A stretch of 17,322 bases of DNA from JARIHD01 sp036392795 (GTDB taxonomy: Bacteria > Patescibacteriota > Saccharimonadia > Saccharimonadales > UBA4665). The stretch covers positions 1 to 17,322 of the forward strand of contig DASVXH010000069.1 of assembly GCA_036392795.1 (NCBI GenBank), read 5' to 3'. The position numbers and the translations under genes are program-made. Below the pieces are notes generated by a model. That model ran no database searches. It had not been told where the DNA came from and was given only the letters and a program-made list of their open reading frames with translations. The stretch's first letter is position 1. Each line of letters opens with the position of its first letter. Of the stretch, positions 1 through 5,843 are shown one piece after another.

Positions 1-683
1 ATCGAACAGGCATCTATCACGGCTTCGATATCGTTGCCGTCGATCTCTAGTACATGCCAACCGAATGATTCCCATTTACCGCGTAAGTCTTCCAGCGGCA
101 TTACCGTTTCGGTAGGGCCATCAATCTGTATATTGTTGCGATCAACAATGGCAATTAGATTGTTCAGCTTGTATTTGCCGACAAACATAGCCGCTTCCCA
201 AATGTTGCCCTCATTCAGCTCGCCGTCACCGGTAACAACGTACACCCACCGATGGTGTTTTTTGTCCATTCGCAGCGCCATAGCCATGCCAGCTGCTTGA
301 CTGAGGCCGCTTCCAAGCGGACCACTGGTTGTTTCGACCCCAGGAAGTTTAGTGCGTTCCGGGTGACCTTGCAAGCGAGAGCCAAGCTTGCGCAGCGTTA
401 GCAGCTCACTTCGATCAAAATATCCGGCCCGCGCCATTGTGGCGTAACGTACCGGGGTACAGTGGCCATTGCTCAATATCAAGATATCGCGGTCTTCCCA
501 GTCGGGATTTTTGGGATCATGTTTTAGGATATTAAAATACAGCGCCGTAAAAATATCTGTTAGACCCAGCGGTCCGGCCGAATGTCCGCTTTTTGCTTCC
601 AAAAGCATTCTAATAATATCCTGGCGAATATCGTTGGCAATCAGCTCAAGCTCATCAATAGAATATATTTGCCTCATACTCAT
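1..683 (-). CDS. tkt: Transketolase, N-terminal (thiamine diphosphate-binding) subunit, partial
   Basis: The gene starts at 683 and runs off the left edge; about 227 codons are visible. It encodes the thiamine-diphosphate-binding half of transketolase, which moves two-carbon units between sugar phosphates in the non-oxidative pentose phosphate pathway. Visible features are a SGHSAGPLGLTDI segment near residue 32 (the usual GHPGG-type region), NGHCTPVRYA with the conserved histidine, TTSGPLGSGLSQAAGMA, and the cofactor motif GDGELNEGNIWEA followed about 27 residues later by DRNNIQIDGPT. The family as a separate N-terminal subunit is usually about 270-280 residues, so roughly 50 residues and the stop lie outside the window; the C-terminal subunit should follow there. 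A second ATG at 677 is an alternative start. It lies 56 bases after a surface-protein gene but has its own extended -10 box, so it may be transcribed separately. The family call is certain; operon membership is inferred. Confidence 0.93.
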   Translation of the reverse strand, partial: MSMRQIYSIDELELIANDIRQDIIRMLLEAKSGHSAGPLGLTDIFTALYFNILKHDPKNPDWEDRDILILSNGHCTPVRYATMARAGYFDRSELLTLRKLGSRLQGHPERTKLPGVETTSGPLGSGLSQAAGMAMALRMDKKHHRWVYVVTGDGELNEGNIWEAAMFVGKYKLNNLIAIVDRNNIQIDGPTETVMPLEDLRGKWESFGWHVLEIDGNDIEAVIDACS

Positions 684-693
684 ACTGCTAGTG

Positions 694-702
694 ATTATAA
701 CA
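694..702 (-). promoter_or_regulatory. Extended -10 promoter of tkt, leaderless spacing
   Basis: On the minus strand the sequence TGTTATAAT is a perfect -10 hexamer (699 to 694) preceded by the TGn extension. Only 10 bases separate it from the ATG at 683, so transcription would begin within a few bases of the start codon. No Shine-Dalgarno sequence is visible and the -35 region is poor, which fits an extended -10 promoter. Confidence 0.5.
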
Positions 703-739
703 GCAACTGGTTAATCCGAAACCCTGGATTATTATATTT

Positions 740-1912
740 TCAGTTTAGCGGTGGATTACCGTCGTCCGATTTAGGCTTATCAGAAGATTGTGCCGATGAT
801 TCAGGCGTATCAACGGGTTTATTCGATGAATCGGATGGTTCACTATAAGCTGATCCGTTCGGAGTAAAAGCAGCCGAGGTCGATCCAGTCTTTTTCTTGC
901 GTTTCCACCATATCAAAGCCCCACCGGCAGCCACAACAGCCAAGAGACCTGCGATCAAGCCGACCCAAAGTCCCGTTTTTGATTTTGGCTTAGTTGTTGC
1001 AATTGTTGTCAAAGGCATCGGTTTTTTATCGGCAACCACCTTAAAATCGAGTAATTTTGTACGGTCAGACTTTTGGCCATTTGCCGGATTGGTCACCTCG
1101 ACCTCGGCATGATGGCTACCTTCGGGTAGATCTTTTACGCTCACCGACCAATTACCTTGGGCATCAGCTGTCGTTTCGTAAAGTTTAGGCTCGGAAAAGA
1201 CCCATAAAGCTACCTTACCATTGGCCACGGTTTTACCGCTTAGTACCAGGGGCTGACTTGTGGTCAACGACACCTCCTCACCCGTCTTTATCTCATTATC
1301 GTCAACCATTATGGTAGCTACGGTAGGTGCTGCCGGTTTTTCAACGACCGGCGCCGGTGCTGGCGCAGGCGCAGGGGTTACGACCTTTGGTTTTGCAGCC
1401 ACTGGCGCGGTGAAATTAACCCCCAATGTAGGGCCAGACCGATTACTGCCCGTATATACCGTAGACGAAAGCGCGACTGTAACTGTTTTTGCACCTGCCG
1501 CAGAAGACTTAATAGTGAAGGTATCGGAGCCATTTCCACATATTGTGCCCTTAGATAAAGTAACCGCATCACCCGTGGTCACCAAGGTCGCAACTATCCC
1601 GTCCGGAAATGGACAGGAGTGCGGATAGTCAATCGTCTGGCCGGAAGTTCCGCCAAAGTATTGGTCACAACCTTCTGGCCTGGACTGCGTAATGGGCTCG
1701 CCCGATTGATATGTAAGCTTACATACATAGAGGAAAAAGCGCGCGGTTACTGTAATAGTATCATTGGTAGTCGCAGTAGTTTTATTTGCCGTCAAACTAA
1801 CTGCCGGCCAGTCCGGGCCACCTCCTGCTGCATATGCAGTAGAGAGGGGGGCAAAAATCCCTCCGGCTAAGGTTAGTAAGGCTACGAGGAGGGTCTTGAT
1901 TTTTAGTTTCAT
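740..1912 (-). CDS. Secreted single-pass surface protein with Ig-like region, Pro/Ala linker and cytoplasmic tail
   Basis: This 390-residue protein is not a recognised named family. Residues 1-29 form a signal peptide (KLKIK, hydrophobic core, likely cleavage after AYA). Residues 30-170 are a beta-rich, Thr/Ser-rich ectodomain with four cysteines (64, 82, 100, 125) that could form two disulfides. Residues 174-196 are a Pro/Ala/Val linker. Residues 197-293 look like a bacterial Ig-like domain (SGKTV, DAQGNWSV, LPEGSHHAEVEV). Residues 314-336 are a transmembrane helix followed by KRKKK, then a 50-residue Ser/Pro/Asp tail in the cytoplasm. There is no LPXTG sorting signal, so anchoring is by the helix (type I topology). 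It ends in TGA, the only TGA stop in the window. A role in cell-surface contact or adhesion is inferred from architecture alone. The start at 1912 is chosen because it begins the signal peptide. Confidence 0.82.
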   Translation of the reverse strand: MKLKIKTLLVALLTLAGGIFAPLSTAYAAGGGPDWPAVSLTANKTTATTNDTITVTARFFLYVCKLTYQSGEPITQSRPEGCDQYFGGTSGQTIDYPHSCPFPDGIVATLVTTGDAVTLSKGTICGNGSDTFTIKSSAAGAKTVTVALSSTVYTGSNRSGPTLGVNFTAPVAAKPKVVTPAPAPAPAPVVEKPAAPTVATIMVDDNEIKTGEEVSLTTSQPLVLSGKTVANGKVALWVFSEPKLYETTADAQGNWSVSVKDLPEGSHHAEVEVTNPANGQKSDRTKLLDFKVVADKKPMPLTTIATTKPKSKTGLWVGLIAGLLAVVAAGGALIWWKRKKKTGSTSAAFTPNGSAYSEPSDSSNKPVDTPESSAQSSDKPKSDDGNPPLN

Positions 1913-1941
1913 GTCTCTACAATTTTAATGTTGATAATTTT

Positions 1942-1970
1942 AATATACACCAGGACAGCTAAATTGCTAA
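1942..1970 (-). promoter_or_regulatory. Promoter of the 390-residue surface protein gene
   Basis: On the minus strand TTAGCA (1970 to 1965, 4 of 6 consensus) and TATATT (1947 to 1942, 5 of 6) are separated by exactly 17 bases. The predicted transcript would carry a leader of roughly 25-30 bases before the ATG at 1912. The surrounding 114-base intergenic stretch is AT-rich and shared with the divergent gene at 2027; I see no RNA gene in it. Confidence 0.5.
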
Positions 1971-2012
1971 TGTTTATCATTCGACAGCTAAAGTAATTTT
2001 TTAATTTTGGTG

Positions 2013-2018
2013 TATTAT
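2013..2018 (+). promoter_or_regulatory. Possible -10 box of the guanylate-kinase-like gene
   Basis: TATTAT lies 8 bases before the ATG at 2027. The -35 region at the expected distance is not consensus-like and there is no Shine-Dalgarno sequence, so the call rests on the hexamer and on the similar spacing at other starts here. Confidence 0.3.
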
Positions 2019-2026
2019 TATAAAAT

Positions 2027-2794
2027 ATGATTTCACGCTCCCACCAACACACGCACTTTTTGCGGTCTATACGAGCAGAGATCGAGGACTATCGCCAGTC
2101 CGAAAAAACTCGTGCCTTTGCCAGCCGGCTGAATGTCACTGCCGTCGTCGGACCAATCGCCATGGGCAAAACGACTCTTATCAAAGAAAGCGGCCTGCAC
2201 AAGGTCAACACTGCCACATCTCGCCTACCTCGGAGCACGGACACCCACTACCGTTATTACGATTTTTCAAACAACCGCGACCGTAGCAAGGTTACCCAAG
2301 ATATAAGAGAAGGTAACTTTGTACAGATCGCCTCCCATCCTGCGAATCATGAAGTCTATGGCACCCTGCCCAGCGACTTTGACAGCGCCCAGGTCAACTT
2401 GCTCGATGTCACAGCCGTCGAATACTATAATCTACTGAAAAAGAATACTTTTGGTAGTTTTTCCGGCGTCTACGTCGTTACCCCTACTTATGAGCAATGG
2501 CAAAGTCAGTGGTACAGCCGTGACGCCAACGAACAGGGCACCCTGGACCAAGACACACTAAAAAGCCGCACCCACGAAGCGTACCTAAGCCTATCGGCCT
2601 GCATGAACGACCCCGACATGCGTTTTCTGGTAAATGATACGCCCGAGATTAGCGGTGCACGTTTACGCGAACTGGCCGAAGGCGCCGCTATAACCTGTGC
2701 CGAGCAAAGCCGCGGCATCATGGCAGCAAAGCACATTCTAGCTGGAATTGGCAGTAGTGGTGTACTGGGCGACTTTGAACGCCCTATACAATAG
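2027..2794 (+). CDS. Guanylate-kinase-like P-loop protein
   Basis: This 255-residue protein has the order of motifs of the guanylate kinase family. A Walker A loop, GPIAMGKTT, lies at residues 42-50. TSRLPRSTDTHYRYYDF (residues 64-80) matches the TTRxPRxGExxGxxYxF nucleotide-binding segment. REGNFVQIASHPANHEVYGT (94-113) matches the GxFLExAxxxxxxYGT segment, and LLDVTA (125-130) matches the LDID segment. Two positions differ from true guanylate kinases: the glutamate of FLE is Gln100, and the second acid of LDxD is Thr129. Both are positions that read the guanine base in known structures, so activity on GMP is doubtful. It also has an N-terminal extension of about 35 residues. It is the only plus-strand gene in the left third and overlaps the 3' end of rpe by 11 bases. 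It may be a nucleotide kinase of altered specificity or a non-catalytic relative. Confidence 0.72.
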   Translation: MISRSHQHTHFLRSIRAEIEDYRQSEKTRAFASRLNVTAVVGPIAMGKTTLIKESGLHKVNTATSRLPRSTDTHYRYYDFSNNRDRSKVTQDIREGNFVQIASHPANHEVYGTLPSDFDSAQVNLLDVTAVEYYNLLKKNTFGSFSGVYVVTPTYEQWQSQWYSRDANEQGTLDQDTLKSRTHEAYLSLSACMNDPDMRFLVNDTPEISGARLRELAEGAAITCAEQSRGIMAAKHILAGIGSSGVLGDFERPIQ

Positions 2795-3416
2795 CACGCG
2801 CCAAGGTTCCGTAAGCCATGCGAGGGTCAGCGGCGTGGTGAATATAGCCGCCGACGTTCAAAACATCGACACCGCCCCGCACAAGGGCCTGCGCATTGGC
2901 GTTATTGATGCCGCCGTCCCAACCAATTTCCAACTGTGGTTTGAGTTTTTTAAGCAAACGAACCTTTTCTAGCAAGGCCAGGTCGGCCTGCCCCCCAAAA
3001 TGCCCCAAATTACCAGAAAATATCAATACATGGTCGATCCAGTTAAGCGCCGGACGAATTAGCTCTACTGGCGTTTCCGCCTTAAGCGCCACACCCACCT
3101 CTATACCATGCCGGTGCATCAATTCCGCAAAGGGCACAAATTGACCCTCGGCTTCGGCGTGAACAATAACCATTTGAGGGCCGAGACTTAGGTATGTTTT
3201 ATAGTGCACGAATGGTTTTTGATACATCACGTGCAGATCGGCACGAACCCCACCGGGCCACCATACCTGATCGACAGGCGTTAACTTAACGGGAGTAAAA
3301 ATACCGTCAGCAACATCAATATGAACTCGCATCGCAAACGGCGCAAGACGACTCATTTGTCGGCGGTACTCATCTGAATCACGGGCAGTAACGGTTGGCG
3401 TAATCGTCGCTCGCAT
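2784..3416 (-). CDS. rpe: Ribulose-phosphate 3-epimerase (divergent)
   Basis: This 210-residue TIM-barrel enzyme interconverts ribulose 5-phosphate and xylulose 5-phosphate. All four metal ligands of the family can be placed: His32 and Asp34 in VHIDVADG, His62 in DLHVM, and Asp167 in GWDGGI. GVALKAETP (residues 108-116) matches the GxALNPxTP loop. The phosphate-binding parts are altered: the usual PGFGGQ is GHFGGQ (138-143) and the usual AGSAIF is VGGYIH (188-193). The N-terminal SxLSADF-type motif is also degenerate. It follows rpiB by 7 bases, with AGGATAGG just upstream as a ribosome site overlapping the rpiB stop, so the two genes form a unit for pentose phosphate interconversion. Its end overlaps the convergent gene by 11 bases. 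A related sugar-phosphate epimerase such as an allulose-6-phosphate epimerase is possible, but the pathway neighbours favour rpe. Confidence 0.85.
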   Translation of the reverse strand: MRATITPTVTARDSDEYRRQMSRLAPFAMRVHIDVADGIFTPVKLTPVDQVWWPGGVRADLHVMYQKPFVHYKTYLSLGPQMVIVHAEAEGQFVPFAELMHRHGIEVGVALKAETPVELIRPALNWIDHVLIFSGNLGHFGGQADLALLEKVRLLKKLKPQLEIGWDGGINNANAQALVRGGVDVLNVGGYIHHAADPRMAYGTLARAIV

Positions 3417-3423
3417 ACAGCGC

Positions 3424-3867
3424 CTATCCTAGTTCGTCCAGTTGACGCAGACGTCGCTTAAATCGGCTGGCACCGGCAAAGGGCGTCGTAAGCCACGCCT
3501 CGGCGATACGCACGGCTTCGTCGGCCTTGATAGACCGTGCGGGCAAACATAACACATTACTATCGTCGTCATTGCGTGCGGCATGCGCTTCGGCAACCTC
3601 CCACACCAGACTAGCGCGGATGCCCTTAAATCGATTGGCCGCCATACACATACCCTGACCGCTGCCGCAGATTAGAATACCGCGCGCCTCGCTGCCGTCT
3701 GCCTGCATTGCCCGTACCACGCGTTCGGCAAACTGCGGAAAGTCATCGGCCGGATCCAGTTGGACGTCACCCTTATCAACCACTTGATGGCCAGCACGCG
3801 ACAAAGCATCCAGCAGTATCTTTTTCATCTCAAAGCCGTTATGATCCGCACCCAGATAAATTTTCAT
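3424..3867 (-). CDS. rpiB: Ribose-5-phosphate isomerase B
   Basis: This 147-residue protein matches the RpiB/LacAB family in full. It begins MKIYLGADHNGFEMK, carries the active-site cysteine segment GILICGSGQGMCMAANR near residue 66, and has RNDDDSNVLCLPAR corresponding to the family segment HNDANVLxLGAR. It interconverts ribose 5-phosphate and ribulose 5-phosphate. It is the first gene of a two-gene unit with rpe, 7 bases apart, and is preceded by a promoter whose -10 lies 8 bases from the ATG. Length is typical. Together with tkt and rpe it supplies most of the non-oxidative pentose phosphate route encoded in this window. Confidence 0.95.
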   Translation of the reverse strand: MKIYLGADHNGFEMKKILLDALSRAGHQVVDKGDVQLDPADDFPQFAERVVRAMQADGSEARGILICGSGQGMCMAANRFKGIRASLVWEVAEAHAARNDDDSNVLCLPARSIKADEAVRIAEAWLTTPFAGASRFKRRLRQLDELG

Positions 3868-3875
3868 TACCTACT

Positions 3876-3904
3876 ACTATAGTTCAGTGGCGGGCAGGCG
3901 GCAA
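3876..3904 (-). promoter_or_regulatory. Promoter of rpiB-rpe, leaderless spacing
   Basis: TTGCCG (3904 to 3899, 4 of 6 consensus) and TATAGT (3881 to 3876, 5 of 6) are separated by 17 bases on the minus strand. Eight bases separate the -10 box from the ATG at 3867, so the transcript would start at or just before the start codon. A weak TAGG upstream of the ATG would then lie outside or at the very edge of the mRNA. Confidence 0.5.
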
Positions 3905-3914
3905 GTCGCTTATG

Positions 3915-4655
3915 CTATTTATCCTGAAATAGGCGGCGCGTACGACTGTCGGCAGCGCGCCAGCGTATCTGCACTTCTTTGATGCAGACTTCCAAGATAT
4001 CAAGCGTTTCAGAGGCAAGTTTACTTTTGTGTACCGTAATGTTAATCCAGTGGTCAAATTCGCGCAGCGAAGGTTCAATGAAATACCACAGCTTTACCAC
4101 CACAATATATAATCGGTGACCGACAATTTTAGCAACGCGAAATGCAGCGCCAGCAAACTGCCGAATATACTGTGCCACAAAGCGCAGCACCCTATCTAAG
4201 GTCGCTCCAATTACACTTGCCCCATATAAGGAATAACCTAAAATAATAGCTATAATTCGAGGCGCTTTTGCCCATTTTTGGCGTACAATCTGATGCCCCG
4301 GAACGATCGTAATAACGGAGGGCTTGTGGACCGGGGCCGGAGACTGGAACCAAGATCGAGACCGGGATTGAGGCCGGTCCTGAGATGACAGCTCAACCTC
4401 TGGCTGTCGCACCGTCCACGATTCTGGCAACGAATTTATAAGTTCTTTGCGGAAAATAAGCGCTACGGTCAGCACAAAAACTCCCAGCAGTATACGAATG
4501 ACGGTGTCGGCGGCCAGTACAATATCCGTGCCCGGAACAACGCCAACGGTCACAAAATACCAAAAGGCCTCGCTGATCGCTGGCACTTCCATGAGCCGCC
4601 AGATCGCCAAGAACACAAATACCAGACTTAAGAACCTTATTTGTCCACGCGTCAT
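3915..4655 (-). CDS. Unrecognised multi-pass membrane protein
   Basis: I do not recognise this protein. From the preferred start (ATG at 4655) it has 246 residues; the frame is open upstream to an ATG at 4691, which would give 258. The later start is preferred because it begins MTRGQIRF directly before the first hydrophobic segment, and because a TATACT hexamer at 4685-4680 covers the earlier one. Counting from 4655, hydrophobic segments lie at about residues 8-24, 30-45 and 50-69. A charged Ser/Arg/Gln/Pro linker (about 85-130) follows, then another hydrophobic stretch near 133-155. The C-terminal half alternates aromatic, basic and hydrophobic residues like amphipathic helices and ends strongly basic. 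No catalytic motif is visible. It sits between gap and rpiB with 96 and 47 bases on either side. Confidence 0.62.
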   Translation of the reverse strand: MTRGQIRFLSLVFVFLAIWRLMEVPAISEAFWYFVTVGVVPGTDIVLAADTVIRILLGVFVLTVALIFRKELINSLPESWTVRQPEVELSSQDRPQSRSRSWFQSPAPVHKPSVITIVPGHQIVRQKWAKAPRIIAIILGYSLYGASVIGATLDRVLRFVAQYIRQFAGAAFRVAKIVGHRLYIVVVKLWYFIEPSLREFDHWINITVHKSKLASETLDILEVCIKEVQIRWRAADSRTRRLFQDK

Positions 4656-4679
4656 ACAAAATTGCAATATTACCGCACA

Positions 4680-4685
4680 AGTATA
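4680..4685 (-). promoter_or_regulatory. Possible -10 box upstream of the membrane protein gene
   Basis: TATACT (5 of 6 consensus) lies on the minus strand 24 bases before the ATG at 4655. It overlaps the alternative upstream ATG at 4691, which supports the later start. No good -35 box is seen. The 60 bases between here and the gap stop codon are AT-rich, without a clear terminator hairpin. Confidence 0.3.
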
Positions 4686-4751
4686 CTGCAATTTTTGTTA
4701 TTTTGCACGTTTTATTTCGTAATAGATAAATTTAGCTATCCGTGAACCGAT

Positions 4752-5765
4752 TTAGGCCTTAAGCAATCGACCGACGTCGGCAACCATCTCCACCAAGCGG
4801 TTACTATAACCCCATTCATTGTCGTACCAGGCAACTACCTTTAGCATGTTACCGCCAACGACAGCCGTAAGACTTAGGTCAACAATTGCCGAATGACTAT
4901 TACCGATAAAATCGCTGCTCACGAGCGGCTCCTCGGTGACCGACAGAATTCCTTGAAAATAAGGTTCGGCCGCAGCTTTTTTAAAGGCCTCGTTGACCTC
5001 TTCCGGAGTTACTTTTCGTTTCGTAACAATCACGAAGTCGCTCAGGCTGACCACAGGAGTAGGCACACGCAACGACAAGCCACCGAATGAACCCTTCAAA
5101 CTAGGCAGTGCTTCTGTAGCAGAAATGGTCGCACCAGTGCTGGTAGGAATAATGCTTTGAGCGGCGCCGCGGGCGCGACGAAGATCTTTGTGTGGTGCAT
5201 CCTGCAAACGCTGATCGGATGTATAGCTGTGAATCGTGGTCATCATCGCTTTTTCAATGCCAAAGTGACTTTCAATAATTGCCGCAACTGGGGTGATGCA
5301 GTTTGTCGTACAGGAACCGTTACTCAGGATGGGATTGTCATCCTTAAGCTTGTCCTCATTGACGCCCAAAATAACAGTATTAGCGCCATCGCCTTTGGCC
5401 GGAGCACTAATAATGACACGCTTTGCGCCAGCAGTCAGGTGAGCCTTGGCCTTTTCGGGCTCTACAAAGAATCCTGTCGATTCAATAACTACATCGACAT
5501 CCAGTTCTTTCCAAGGTAGTGCCGCAGGATCCTTTTCTGCAAGTACTTTAATGGATTTGTCTTTTACAATGACATGCCGCTCATCTGACGAAACCGGATG
5601 CTGGTAGGTGCCGTAATTGCTGTCATGCTTGAGCAAATGTGCCAGCGTTTTGGTGTCGGTTAGGTCATTGATGGCCACAATTTCTACATCGCTGCGATCA
5701 AAAGCAATCTTAAAAGCATTACGCCCAATACGGCCGAAGCCGTTTATCGCCACACGTGTTTTCAT
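4752..5765 (-). CDS. gap: Glyceraldehyde-3-phosphate dehydrogenase
   Basis: This 337-residue enzyme oxidises and phosphorylates glyceraldehyde 3-phosphate to 1,3-bisphosphoglycerate, reducing a nicotinamide cofactor in lower glycolysis. It has the N-terminal dinucleotide-binding segment AINGFGRIGR and the catalytic segment SNGSCTTNC with nucleophile Cys152 (Gly150 replaces the common Ala). His179 in TTIHSYTSDQ is the general base, and WYDNEWGYSNR lies near the end. Asp34 in AINDLTD is the residue that normally selects NAD over NADP. The later position that is Leu-Pro in many NAD enzymes (DLPHKDLR) is Ala190-Pro191 here. The start has a strong ribosome site, GGGGGTGAG, a few bases upstream. 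It receives triose phosphate made by the pentose phosphate enzymes nearby. The 78 bases upstream contain TACAAT and TATAAC hexamers as -10 candidates; neither is decisive. Confidence 0.96.
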   Translation of the reverse strand: MKTRVAINGFGRIGRNAFKIAFDRSDVEIVAINDLTDTKTLAHLLKHDSNYGTYQHPVSSDERHVIVKDKSIKVLAEKDPAALPWKELDVDVVIESTGFFVEPEKAKAHLTAGAKRVIISAPAKGDGANTVILGVNEDKLKDDNPILSNGSCTTNCITPVAAIIESHFGIEKAMMTTIHSYTSDQRLQDAPHKDLRRARGAAQSIIPTSTGATISATEALPSLKGSFGGLSLRVPTPVVSLSDFVIVTKRKVTPEEVNEAFKKAAAEPYFQGILSVTEEPLVSSDFIGNSHSAIVDLSLTAVVGGNMLKVVAWYDNEWGYSNRLVEMVADVGRLLKA

Positions 5766-5843
5766 GAACTCACCCCCGTATTTCTAGATTAGCATATGCG
5801 TTATAGCCCTTATTGTACGGTGAAGAGCGCAGTTGCGCAAATA

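Noticed and set aside
469..714. Plus-strand open frames opposite tkt
   Set aside because: Antisense shadows of an intact transketolase reading frame with no family resemblance or ribosome site.
1346..1378. Repetitive GCCGGTGCTGGCGCAGG-type tract as a DNA repeat
   Set aside because: It is the Pro/Ala linker codon repeat of the surface protein, not an independent element.
4752..5765. GAPDH as an NADP-specific enzyme because of Ala190
   Set aside because: Asp34, the main NAD-selecting residue, is kept and Pro191 is also kept; one Ala is too little.
5825..5843. GCGC-AGTT-GCGC inverted repeat between gap and the 609-residue gene
   Set aside because: Only 4 paired bases and no T-run; likely chance in a GC-rich patch.
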